A program made the position numbers and the translations under genes. Shown in pieces: positions 25,196 through 32,886 of a DNA stretch of 38,650 nucleotides (the stretch's first letter is position 1; each line of letters opens with the position of its first letter). The notes below the pieces were generated by a model. It did no database searches, had not been told where the DNA came from, and saw only the letters and a program-made list of their open reading frames with translations. This DNA comes from an uncultured Eubacteriales bacterium (GTDB lineage Bacteria; Bacillota; Clostridia; TANB77; CAG-508): positions 1 through 38,650 of the forward strand of contig CADAHH010000010.1 of the NCBI GenBank assembly GCA_902787685.1. The letters run 5' to 3'.

Positions 25196-26734
25196 ATGGA
25201 TACATTTTTTAGATTTTTATATGAATTAGTAAACAATATAGTTTCAGGGTTGTTTACTATTGGCAAAGGATTATTAGAAGGATTAAAACTAATTTTAAAT
25301 TTTACGGCATTTTTTAATTTAGTATCTCAATATCAAAAAGACTTTACAGGACCAGAATGGGTGTTAGTAGCTATTACTATTCTATTTATGATAATACTAT
25401 ATGGTGGAATTATACTTTTAGTAGTATTTACTGCTAAAAAATTTGTTAAAAAATTCAAACCAATTAGCAAATCAGCATTAATTAATGAAGTTGAAGATCT
25501 AAATAAAAAAGTATTAAAACTTTCTAAAGAAAAAGATGAAATATTAGCTATGAAAGTTTCACAATTAGGAATCAGACCTGATGAAAATGCAGAAGATTTA
25601 GAAAATGATACTAATAAACAGAAAAAAGAAGATGATGGAACAATAGGAGAAAATGGAATAAGATTTTCTAAATTAAATTTAATAGATATGGAATATGCTG
25701 ATTATAAAATAAAAAATTACGGAAATAACTTCGATTTACCAGAACTTTGTAGTAATTTTAGAAATTTTGCAGCATCAAAACTAAAGCTATTTTATAAAGA
25801 AAGATTGATTAGAACTTTTGTTGCAGGGCTTGCATCAACAAGACTTGTTATTTTACAAGGTATTTCAGGTACTGGTAAAACATCACTTGCATATGCTTGG
25901 GGAAAATTTATGAAGCAAGATTCATGTATTGCTTCTGTACAGCCATCTTGGAGAGATAGAACAGACCTTTTCGGATATTTTAATGAATTTACTAAAAAAT
26001 TTAATGAAACAGAATTATTAAAAGAGATGTATATTGCAGATTATACCGATGATGTTTATACAGTAATACTTGATGAGATGAACTTATCACGTGTAGAATA
26101 TTATTTTGCAGAAATGTTATCAATTCTTGAAATGCCAGATAAAAAAGAATGGATAATAGAAATAGTTCCAAATACTTGGGCAAGTGATCCAAAAAAATTA
26201 ATGCATGGAAAAATTCAAGTTCCACCTAATATGTGGTATATTGGTACAATCAATAATGATGACTCTACATTTGCTGTTACAGATAAGGTTTATGATAGAG
26301 CTATGCCAATAGATATAAATGAAAAAGGAGAAGTATTTACTCCAGAAGATGTAGATGCACAAAATATTAATTATACATACCTAGATAAATTGTTTACAGA
26401 AGCAATGGAAAATTTTGCAATTTCTAAAGAAACGTTAGAAAAAATAGAGAAAATGGATGATTTTGTTATAAAACACTTTAGAATAGCTTTTGGTAACCGT
26501 ATTGTTGCACACATGAAAAAATTTGTACCAGTTTATGTCGCTTGTGGAGGTACAGAAGTAGAAGGTGTAGATTACTTTATTGCAAAAAAGATTTTAAGAA
26601 AATTTGAACAGCTAAATATGGCCCTAATTAGAGATGAAATAGATGGATATATTAAATTTCTTGACGAAACATTTGGAAAAGGAGCTATGGCTGAATGTAT
26701 AGAATACTTATTAAGGTTAAAGAAAATGGCTTAA
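25196..26734 (+). CDS. Membrane-anchored McrB-type AAA+ ATPase
   Basis: A 512-residue protein. Residues 1-85 contain amphipathic and membrane helices (main one about 56-80), 85-150 a charged linker with coiled-coil character, and about 175-505 an AAA+ domain of the McrB/AAA_5 type. Walker A is LQGISGTGKTSLA (about 220-232), Walker B VILDEMNLSRVEYYFAEML (from about 288), and YIGTINNDDSTFAVTDKVYD (from about 348) covers sensor 1 and the arginine region. McrB proteins are motors partnered with McrC-like proteins; the next gene is such a candidate. A membrane anchor and a surface-protein operon are unusual for this family. Confidence 0.8.
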   Translation: MDTFFRFLYELVNNIVSGLFTIGKGLLEGLKLILNFTAFFNLVSQYQKDFTGPEWVLVAITILFMIILYGGIILLVVFTAKKFVKKFKPISKSALINEVEDLNKKVLKLSKEKDEILAMKVSQLGIRPDENAEDLENDTNKQKKEDDGTIGENGIRFSKLNLIDMEYADYKIKNYGNNFDLPELCSNFRNFAASKLKLFYKERLIRTFVAGLASTRLVILQGISGTGKTSLAYAWGKFMKQDSCIASVQPSWRDRTDLFGYFNEFTKKFNETELLKEMYIADYTDDVYTVILDEMNLSRVEYYFAEMLSILEMPDKKEWIIEIVPNTWASDPKKLMHGKIQVPPNMWYIGTINNDDSTFAVTDKVYDRAMPIDINEKGEVFTPEDVDAQNINYTYLDKLFTEAMENFAISKETLEKIEKMDDFVIKHFRIAFGNRIVAHMKKFVPVYVACGGTEVEGVDYFIAKKILRKFEQLNMALIRDEIDGYIKFLDETFGKGAMAECIEYLLRLKKMA

Positions 26735-26746
26735 GGAGGAGCTTAA

Positions 26747-27835
26747 ATGAGAGAGCTTGAAGTTGCCAATTTATATGAAAGTGTAGATGAACAATCTTTA
26801 GAAGATTTTCACAATAAGATTAATTCTAATATGAGGGTAAAGACAGATTATTTCAAAGATGAAAATGATTTTGAATGGTTAGATATATTTGAAAAATTAT
26901 TACCATATATTGAAAAAATCTTAAGAAATCCTAAAAGATTTATCACAACAGAAGAAGAAATTGTGAAAATAGAATCTGCAAAAAAGGTTGGAGTAGAAAC
27001 AGTAAAACATTTAGCAAAACATACTAATTTTATACAAGATATAGATGAACAAACTGGGGATGTTATTCCTTCAAAATTATTAAATGTATTAAAAGAAGAA
27101 ACATTCAATACTTATGAAAATAGATTTATATTTACACTTATATCTTTTGCTGAAGACTTTGTTAGAAGAAAAAAAGAAAATATCAAGCAAAATCCTAAAC
27201 TTAAAGACAACAAAATAATAGAATATTCAAGTGCAACAATGGTAGGTCAAGAAAAAATAAATGTAAATATTCATTTGAATACTGAATTAGATACAAATTT
27301 AGAAGTAAATAAAAAGAATATAGAAAGAATAAAGAATATAGAAAATAGCATTAGAGATTTGAAATTTACAGAAGTATATAGAATACTTGAAAAAGAAGGA
27401 GTTGCATTTGTAACACCTCCAATAAAAAAGACAAATGTTATTTTAAAAAATGTTAATTTCCAATATGCTATGACATTATGGGATTATATACATGATAACT
27501 TTGGTAAAAAAGATAATCCAATAAAACAAAATAAAGATTATATGGAAAAAGGTGCAATCAAGGCACTTATTGATGAAACATTCCTTTTAGAATATCTAAC
27601 AATAAATAGAATTAATAGAACTGAGGATGAAGTCAAAGAAGCTAAAGAAAAATCATTAAGTAGAATGTTAGATAAAATAATTGATTTAAATCCAGAGTTA
27701 ACAAAAAAAGAATTACAAGATAGGCTTGGAATAGAATTTGATAATGCAGTTAAAAGAAGAGTTGCAACAAAAAATGATATTGAAAAAATATTTAGAAAGT
27801 ATATTGACAAATTTTTTGAAAATACTGAACTGTAA
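26747..27835 (+). CDS. DUF2357-like partner of the McrB-type ATPase
   Basis: A 362-residue soluble, helix-rich protein directly after the ATPase gene with a strong AAGGAGGAG site. The stretch FNTYENRFIFTLISFAEDFV (about 117-136) matches the E-N-R-F signature of DUF2357 proteins, which occur as McrC-like partners of McrB ATPases in type IV-related systems. The usual C-terminal PD-(D/E)XK nuclease motif is not visible, so it may be a nuclease-free adaptor. It ends with a charged helical segment. The assignment rests on one signature and gene order. Confidence 0.6.
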   Translation: MRELEVANLYESVDEQSLEDFHNKINSNMRVKTDYFKDENDFEWLDIFEKLLPYIEKILRNPKRFITTEEEIVKIESAKKVGVETVKHLAKHTNFIQDIDEQTGDVIPSKLLNVLKEETFNTYENRFIFTLISFAEDFVRRKKENIKQNPKLKDNKIIEYSSATMVGQEKINVNIHLNTELDTNLEVNKKNIERIKNIENSIRDLKFTEVYRILEKEGVAFVTPPIKKTNVILKNVNFQYAMTLWDYIHDNFGKKDNPIKQNKDYMEKGAIKALIDETFLLEYLTINRINRTEDEVKEAKEKSLSRMLDKIIDLNPELTKKELQDRLGIEFDNAVKRRVATKNDIEKIFRKYIDKFFENTEL

Positions 27836-27849
27836 TGTTGGAGGATAAA

Positions 27850-28488
27850 ATGTTAAAAATATTAAAGTCTATTTGGTCATTATTTAGAACAATAGTTACA
27901 ATTATATTAGTTGTATTAATTGCTGTTATAGTAACACAAAGAGTGTCTAATAATCAAAAAGCAATAGCAGGATTCAGAGTTTTTAATGTAATTACAGAGA
28001 GCATGGTTCCTGAATACAAAGTAGGTGATACAATTTTAACTAAAACTGTTAACCCATCAGAATTAAAAATTGGTGATGATATTACTTATATGGGTAAAAA
28101 AGATCCATTTAAAGGTATGATTATAACACACAGAATAGTAAAAATTGAAAAACAAGAAGATGGAAAGTATTTAATTCAAACAAAAGGTTTGGCAAATGAT
28201 ATAGAAGACCCTGAAATAAATGAATCTCAAGTATATGGTAAAGTTATTTATAAAATAAAAACAATTTCATTTTTAAATGGAATAATTGGAAATCTATTTG
28301 GCATGTATTTTGCAATTTTTATTCCATTTGGAATAATTACATTTGTTGAATTTATATTATATAAAAGAGACAAAGAAACTGAAGAAGATGACGATTCAGA
28401 TATTGATGAAAATAAAATGGATAAATTAAAAGAAAGAAGAAAAAATAGAAGAAACAAAAGAAGAAAAAGAAGGGAAAGAGAAAAATAA
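27850..28488 (+). CDS. SipW-type signal peptidase I
   Basis: A 212-residue membrane signal peptidase. N-terminal helix about 10-29, catalytic S51 in VITESMVPEYKVGD, H94 in IITHRIV, then IQTKGLANDIEDPEI and a C-terminal helix (about 150-170). TESM replaces the more usual SGSM. The tail is highly basic (RRKNRRNKRRKRREREK). The ATG at 27850 is preferred over 27835 because GGAGG (27840-27844) is spaced for it. It probably processes the protein encoded next. Confidence 0.86.
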   Translation: MLKILKSIWSLFRTIVTIILVVLIAVIVTQRVSNNQKAIAGFRVFNVITESMVPEYKVGDTILTKTVNPSELKIGDDITYMGKKDPFKGMIITHRIVKIEKQEDGKYLIQTKGLANDIEDPEINESQVYGKVIYKIKTISFLNGIIGNLFGMYFAIFIPFGIITFVEFILYKRDKETEEDDDSDIDENKMDKLKERRKNRRNKRRKRREREK

Positions 28489-28522
28489 AAAATATAGGAA
28501 TACAAGAGAAAGGAGAGGTATT

Positions 28523-29185
28523 GTGAGAAAAAGACATAGCAAAAAACTTACGAGAAAACAAAAAAGAATTAAAACAAGAGTAAAAATAAGAACACTTTTT
28601 TTATTAGTAATAACTTTAATGTTCAATACCTATGCCTGGTTTTTGTATGTCAGCACAGTATCATCTAGTTTAACCGCACATGTTGAAGCATGGCATGTTA
28701 AGTTTAAAGTAGATGATGAATTAGTTAATAGAGATATTCCTATAGTAATTGAGCATGCATATCCAGGAATGACAGATGAAGTAAAAAGTGTTACAATAAT
28801 TAATGATGGTCAAAAAGATGCAGATGTTAGATTTGCAATAAAATCAATAAGAATATTTGATGAAATTTATATAGCTACAGATTTATTATCAACTGGAGAT
28901 TCTATTCCACAAGGAGCGATAACAACTACATCAGAAAATTTAAATAATAAGATACAAAATGATTATCCATTTTATTTAAGTGTTGAATCAAGTGATGATA
29001 CTATTGGAGCAAATTCTGAGGAAACATTAACTATTACATTTACTTGGCAATATGAATCAGGAGATGATGAAACTGATACAAGTTATGGAGAAATGGCCTA
29101 TAGCTATTATAATGCTAATCCTACAAGTCAAGCAATAGAAATGGTAATAAAATTAATTGTTGAACAACATAAAGAAACAGTTTAA
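28523..29185 (+). CDS. TasA/camelysin-like exported protein
   Basis: A 220-residue exported protein starting with GTG at 28523 after AGGAGAGG. The start is basic (MRKRHSKKLTRKQKRIKTR), the membrane helix about 23-37 ends in NTYAWF, a motif shared with the major protein at 31195 (STYAWF). The mature part shows typical TasA/camelysin strands: HVEAWHVKFKVDDE, AYPGMTDEVKSVTIINDGQ, and TLTITFTWQYESG. It is the last gene of operon 1 and its end lies in the terminator stem. Confidence 0.72.
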   Translation: MRKRHSKKLTRKQKRIKTRVKIRTLFLLVITLMFNTYAWFLYVSTVSSSLTAHVEAWHVKFKVDDELVNRDIPIVIEHAYPGMTDEVKSVTIINDGQKDADVRFAIKSIRIFDEIYIATDLLSTGDSIPQGAITTTSENLNNKIQNDYPFYLSVESSDDTIGANSEETLTITFTWQYESGDDETDTSYGEMAYSYYNANPTSQAIEMVIKLIVEQHKETV

Positions 29186-29208
29186 GATTTTTCTTAAACT
29201 GTTTCTTT
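29171..29208 (+). terminator. Strong terminator of operon 1
   Basis: A perfect 16-bp stem, AAAGAAACAGTTTAAG (29171-29186) with its complement (29193-29208), 6-base loop. A-run and T-run flanks let it act in both directions, serving the convergent gene too. Confidence 0.85.
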
Positions 29209-29234
29209 GTATTTAGGGAAATAATTATAGTTAT

Positions 29235-29823
29235 TTAATTTATTAATTGTTCAAATGAAACATTGGCTTGAATTACAGCTTTTCCAGAATTTAGAGCAAT
29301 TGAAGTATCTTGTGTGTCATTTAAACTTTCAGTTTCTTCATTATCATCCCAAGAAACATATATTCTAATTGTACTAGAATCATATTCTGCGGCCACACTA
29401 CCTTGAACTTCAGTATTTGAATCATTTAAATAAGTAATAGTATCAATTTGACCTGGGAATGAATAACCAATTATTTTACAATCTGCAATTTCGTTGGTAT
29501 TAAGAAGTGTTGCAGTAACTGTATATTTTACTGCTAAATCAACTTCAGATGTATCAACAATTAAATCAAAGTATCCGTATTGCGCCTGGTACAATACAAT
29601 CTGGTATGTAATAATCATTTCCTGGAAAAATTAAGTCTATATTTTCTGAAAAATCTGAATTCTGCATGATATCTTGATTATTTAAAGTTATTTTCCATCC
29701 TGAAATGTGTATATTAGCATTTGAATCAATTGATGATAAATATTTAGCATATGTTGCTTTTATTACCATGAAAGTAATTATAAGCCATAAACATGCTAGA
29801 ATAAATAAAACTCTTTTTTTCAT
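29235..29823 (-). pseudogene. Frameshifted TasA-like exported protein gene
   Basis: On the minus strand the frame from 29823 encodes MKKRVLFILACLWLIITFMV, then ATYAKYLSS and GWKITLNNQDI, up to DCIVPGA near 29580. There the frame shifts, and the sequence continues as YGYFDLIVDTSEVDLAVKYT to STIRIYVSWDDNEE and stops at 29235. Strand by strand it parallels the protein at 21445 (SYAKY, AWSIKVNNTDI, LAPGANGYFEIVIDS, TLRFYIGWEE). A binding site AGAGG lies seven bases upstream of the start. One indel disables it unless it is a sequencing error or programmed shift. Confidence 0.75.
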
Positions 29824-29863
29824 TATAAACCTCTTTTTATTGCTTCAATTATGTATATCTTTA

Positions 29864-30106
29864 GAAATCAAATATATTTAATATTAAAATTTCCGTTCTC
29901 CAGCCGTTTTAAGTATGAGAAATGATTAAATTCATATCCACGGATTACACTATATTTAAATAGTAACGTTCTGAACTGCAATTTCGGGCACTAATTTTTG
30001 AAATGCACGCCGTTTATATAATATGATGCAAATTGTAATAATCGTAAACAGCTTCAGAACTGCGAGTAGGTCGAACTCAATTTTAATATTAAATATATTT
30101 GATTTC
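29864..30106. repeat. 243-bp element bounded by a 28-bp perfect inverted repeat
   Basis: The arms 29864-29891 and 30079-30106 are exact reverse complements (28 of 28), beginning GAAATCAAATATATTTAA. The 187-base interior is clearly richer in G+C than its surroundings. It lies between divergent genes. There is no obvious target-site duplication (flanks TTTA and GTAC) and no ORF. It could be an invertible regulatory segment, a miniature transposable element or a structured RNA. Confidence 0.8.
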
Positions 30107-30159
30107 GTACTATTTCATAATTTATTTAATATTTGTGAATTATAATTTTTATTGACATA

Positions 30160-30190
30160 ATTATAACATAAATATTGTAAAAATCATCAA
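30160..30190 (-). promoter_or_regulatory. Promoter of the minus-strand TasA-like gene
   Basis: On the minus strand TG-T-TATAAT forms an extended -10 (hexamer complement at 30160-30165), with a weak TTGATG at 30185-30190 and a 19-base spacer. Transcripts would run through the inverted-repeat element before reaching the gene. Confidence 0.45.
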
Positions 30191-30200
30191 TGAAACATAA

Positions 30201-30280
30201 ATGTAATTCAAATGTAATACAAATGTAACAAATGTCGAAAAATGTAAAAATAATGTAAAAAAAATGTAAATATTTTGTAA
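30201..30280. promoter_or_regulatory. Helically phased TTACA-type repeat array, candidate response-regulator site
   Basis: TGTAA (TTACA on the other strand) begins at 30202, 30213, 30224, 30243, 30254, 30265 and 30276, with a degenerate TGTCG at 30233. Spacings are 11, 11, 9, 10, 11, 11 and 11, that is one helical turn. This matches the direct-repeat layout bound by OmpR/PhoB-family regulators; TTACA-like repeats every 11 bp resemble Bacillus PhoP boxes. It abuts the -35 of the downstream promoter. Confidence 0.65.
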
Positions 30281-30309
30281 TTGTATTCAAGGTAATTATA
30301 TGCTATACT
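30281..30309 (+). promoter_or_regulatory. Extended -10 promoter of the major surface-protein genes
   Basis: TTGTAT (30281-30286), 17 bases, TATACT (30304-30309) with TG one base upstream. The poor -35 directly next to the phased array is typical of an activator-dependent promoter. Confidence 0.65.
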
Positions 30310-30374
30310 CTAAACATAAATAAATATAGCGTTAGCAATATTTGTTTTATTCACTTAAAAAGTTGGTGTAATAC

Positions 30375-31175
30375 ATGAAAGAAGAAGTTAAAAACACAAG
30401 TTACCAGGAGGTCGAAGAACAGGAAGATAACAAAAAAGAAGAAAACAGAAAACAAAAAGGTAAAGAAGTAACTGAAAAAATCAAAGCTAGGAAAAAAGCA
30501 AAAAAAATATCAGATACTAGCGAATTCTTAAAAAAATTGAAAAAAGTATTAATAATAATGCTTATTTTTTTGATTGTAATTTATTTTGCTTTAAGAATAG
30601 CTTATGATACAGGTAGATTTACAGTTGTTTTAGATACCTCTTCTGACATGAAAGGCTCTCTTGTTATGTATGAAAACAAGAATGAAAAACTTACAAGAAG
30701 AACCTTGTCTGCTGATTCACTTGATTTTATGACTAATATTTCTGGAGACTGGATTCCAGATAACATTAATGATGAATCAGACGGAGCACATAATGGTGAC
30801 AATTACATAGCCTATACTTTTTATATTGAAAATATGGGTGACGAAACAATACATTACTGGTATCGTATTTATATTGATGATGTTATTAAAAACGTAGATG
30901 AAGCGATACGAGTTGCTGTTTTCCTAAATGGTGAAAAGACAGTATATGCTAAAGCAAATGATAAAACATCTGCGCCTGAGAAAAATACAGAAGCATTTCG
31001 AGATGAAGAAAATGTTATGTTAGTTCAAAGGAAAGATTTTAAATCTAAAGATGTTGATAAATTTACTGTGGTAATATGGGTTGAAGGTGATGATCCTGAT
31101 TGCATAGATAACCTTATTGGTGGAGAAATGAAAATGCACATGACCATAACTGAAGAACATATTAAACAAGATTAA
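30375..31175 (+). CDS. Membrane-anchored surface protein with WxEGxDPDC motif
   Basis: A 266-residue protein with a charged cytoplasmic segment of about 55 residues, a membrane helix (about 57-75) and an extracellular domain. No cleavage pattern is obvious, so it may stay anchored. WVEGDDPDCIDN (W235) is shared with the next protein (W328), implying homologous C-terminal domains. The start at 30375 has no good binding site; the upstream AT-rich leader may compensate. Co-transcribed with 31195 (19-base gap). It may be an anchor or minor subunit for the larger protein. Confidence 0.62.
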   Translation: MKEEVKNTSYQEVEEQEDNKKEENRKQKGKEVTEKIKARKKAKKISDTSEFLKKLKKVLIIMLIFLIVIYFALRIAYDTGRFTVVLDTSSDMKGSLVMYENKNEKLTRRTLSADSLDFMTNISGDWIPDNINDESDGAHNGDNYIAYTFYIENMGDETIHYWYRIYIDDVIKNVDEAIRVAVFLNGEKTVYAKANDKTSAPEKNTEAFRDEENVMLVQRKDFKSKDVDKFTVVIWVEGDDPDCIDNLIGGEMKMHMTITEEHIKQD

Positions 31176-31194
31176 TTAAAAAAGGAGAAAAATT

Positions 31195-32313
31195 ATGAGT
31201 AAAAGAAGTAGAAGAAGCAAAAGAAGGTTAAATTCTTCATTTATGGCACTATTATTAACAGCAATAATGTTAATAATTTCAACTTATGCATGGTTCTCTG
31301 CAAACAGAGAAGTTCTTATTACAGGAATTACTGCAAAAGTATCTGCAGCTGAAGGTCTACAAATATCACTAGATGGTGAAAATTGGAGTGCATCTGTAGT
31401 AGTTAGTCAATCAAAATTAAAAGAGCTTGGAACTGCAAAAAATAATTATGTTTGGCCAACAGAATTAACACCAGTATCAACAGATGGTACAATATCTGGA
31501 GCAGATGCATCATTTGTATATGGAGATATAAGTTCTGATGGAGAAATATTAAAATCAATCAAAAATGCACCAGCTTCTGGTGGTAGATATATATCTTTTG
31601 ATGTATATTTGAAAAACTCTTCATCAAAATCAGGCGGAGATAAATTGCAATTAAATACAACAAGTAGTGTTGCAATACATACTAAAAAAGAAGGCGAAGA
31701 TGATAGTTATGCAGGACAAACTGATACAGGTCTTGAAAACTGCGTAAGAGCAGGATTCTTATTATATAGTACACAAAACACATTTACAACAGCTGTAAGT
31801 TCTATTAGAACAACAGCTGTAGGTGATAGCCCATTATTTGCAATATGGGAACCAAACTATAAAAAACATATTGATGAAGTTGTAGCAAATGATGGAAGAA
31901 TTGAAGATGGAACATCTGGATTCCAAACATTAGCAATGCTTCCAGCAACAAATGGATTTAGTATTAAAGGTGTAAATGGAACAACAACTACAGGTGTTAA
32001 AGTTGATAATGATGATGTAGAAATTGAAGGTAGTTCAGGAACATATATGGGTGCTCCAACAACTTTAACTTCTGATGCTGGAACAGTTACAAGGGTTACA
32101 GATATGAAAGCTGTTGATGGTTCTACACAATTAATGTTAGGACAAAATTCAATAATGAAAGCTAGAGTATACATTTGGTTAGAAGGACAAGATCCTGATT
32201 GTAATGATACAGCATCTACTGGTAGAGCATTTGATATAGCAATTGGATTTACAAAACCTGCTACTGGAACTGAATCTTCTACACCAACACAACCAGAACC
32301 AACAAAACCATAA
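31195..32313 (+). CDS. Large TasA/camelysin-like exported protein, likely main surface subunit
   Basis: A 372-residue exported protein, the largest of the set. Basic start (MSKRSRRSKRRL), membrane helix about 15-31 ending STYAWFSANREV as in SipW-type substrates, and a beta-rich Gly/Ser/Thr-rich ectodomain (DGENWSASVVVSQS, GRYISFDVYLKNSSS). WLEGQDPDCNDTAS (W328) matches the preceding protein. Two Cys (C184 region NCVRAG and the DPDC Cys) could pair. It ends in a Pro/Thr tail (TPTQPEPTKP) without LPXTG. AAGGAG is ideal. Composition and promoter suggest high expression. Confidence 0.68.
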   Translation: MSKRSRRSKRRLNSSFMALLLTAIMLIISTYAWFSANREVLITGITAKVSAAEGLQISLDGENWSASVVVSQSKLKELGTAKNNYVWPTELTPVSTDGTISGADASFVYGDISSDGEILKSIKNAPASGGRYISFDVYLKNSSSKSGGDKLQLNTTSSVAIHTKKEGEDDSYAGQTDTGLENCVRAGFLLYSTQNTFTTAVSSIRTTAVGDSPLFAIWEPNYKKHIDEVVANDGRIEDGTSGFQTLAMLPATNGFSIKGVNGTTTTGVKVDNDDVEIEGSSGTYMGAPTTLTSDAGTVTRVTDMKAVDGSTQLMLGQNSIMKARVYIWLEGQDPDCNDTASTGRAFDIAIGFTKPATGTESSTPTQPEPTKP

Positions 32314-32338
32314 TTAACAAAATAATAAATTAAGGAGT

Positions 32339-32381
32339 GAAGTGAAGGATATAATTAAATATAATCTTTCACTTCCCTTTT
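32339..32381 (+). terminator. Terminator of the major surface-protein operon
   Basis: GAAGTGAA plus GGAT pairs with ATCT plus TTCACTTC around an AT-rich loop, followed by CCCTTTT. Confidence 0.65.
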
Positions 32382-32437
32382 AAATTTATCAAATATAATT
32401 ATAAAAATGAATAAAATATCCAATTATTACAATTCAT

Positions 32438-32663
32438 AGCTTAATAAATATATATTTTCTCATTTCGTTTGGTGTCGCAATTCTCTTATGTTCAATTATA
32501 TAATAAATTATATAATTGAACTGTATCTGTGAATTGCTCCAGTCGCCCTTCGCTTACGCTACGGTTTGCTGTCCATTGTTAAGGCTCTGCCTGTTACAAT
32601 GGCAGTATGCGTTCGAGCTGCTCGCCTTACGCACTTCATTCTAAAATATATATTTATTAAGCT
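32438..32663. repeat. 226-bp element: 21-bp perfect inverted repeat around GC-rich hairpins
   Basis: Arms 32438-32458 and 32643-32663 are exact reverse complements, beginning AGCTTAATAAATATATA. The interior holds a GTTCAATTATATAA palindrome, inner GCAATTC/GAATTGC arms enclosing it, a CCATTGT/ACAATGG hairpin with an AGGC/GCCT top, and a GCGT/ACGC arm around GAGCTGCTC. Interior G+C is far above the window average. No ORF, no clear target duplication. Confidence 0.75.
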
Positions 32664-32754
32664 GTAAAAAGTGTAGCAGATTATTCATTTTTATAATTAT
32701 ATTTAAATTCAAAAATGTTTAAATAATTATGAAAAAGAAGGGAATGAATTTACT

Positions 32755-32886
32755 ATGAATATAGATATAAAATTAAATGAAATCAATTATGATGATTTAA
32801 TTATGTTATTTAATAAATCAAAAGATTTTATTTCTTTTTTAGATACAGAAATTAAAACCAGTGAGGTGGAAAAGAGTACAAAATGA
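32755..32886 (+). CDS. Small 43-residue acidic protein coupled to the next gene
   Basis: ATG at 32755 after AGAAGGGA encodes a 43-residue acidic, helical peptide beginning MNIDIKLNEINYDDLIMLFN. Its stop overlaps the following start (ATGA at 32883-32886), so it is either a genuine small gene or a coupling leader. No known family and no membrane segment. Confidence 0.5.
   Translation: MNIDIKLNEINYDDLIMLFNKSKDFISFLDTEIKTSEVEKSTK

Noticed and set aside
28248..28626. Three hydrophobic Phe/Leu/Ser-rich minus-strand ORFs
   Set aside because: They mirror the Lys/Arg-rich ends of the peptidase and exported-protein genes on the + strand and have no binding sites; they are antisense shadows.
29864..30106. 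Insertion sequence with transposase
   Set aside because: The interior is only 187 bases, has no ORF and no clear target duplication.
30201..30280. Phased repeats as a CRISPR or minisatellite
   Set aside because: Repeats are only 5-6 bases long with unrelated A/T-rich gaps, and no cas gene is present.
32530..32642. tRNA-like GC-rich sequence with a GTTCGAG motif
   Set aside because: No cloverleaf with a 7-bp acceptor stem could be drawn; the structure is better explained as nested hairpins.
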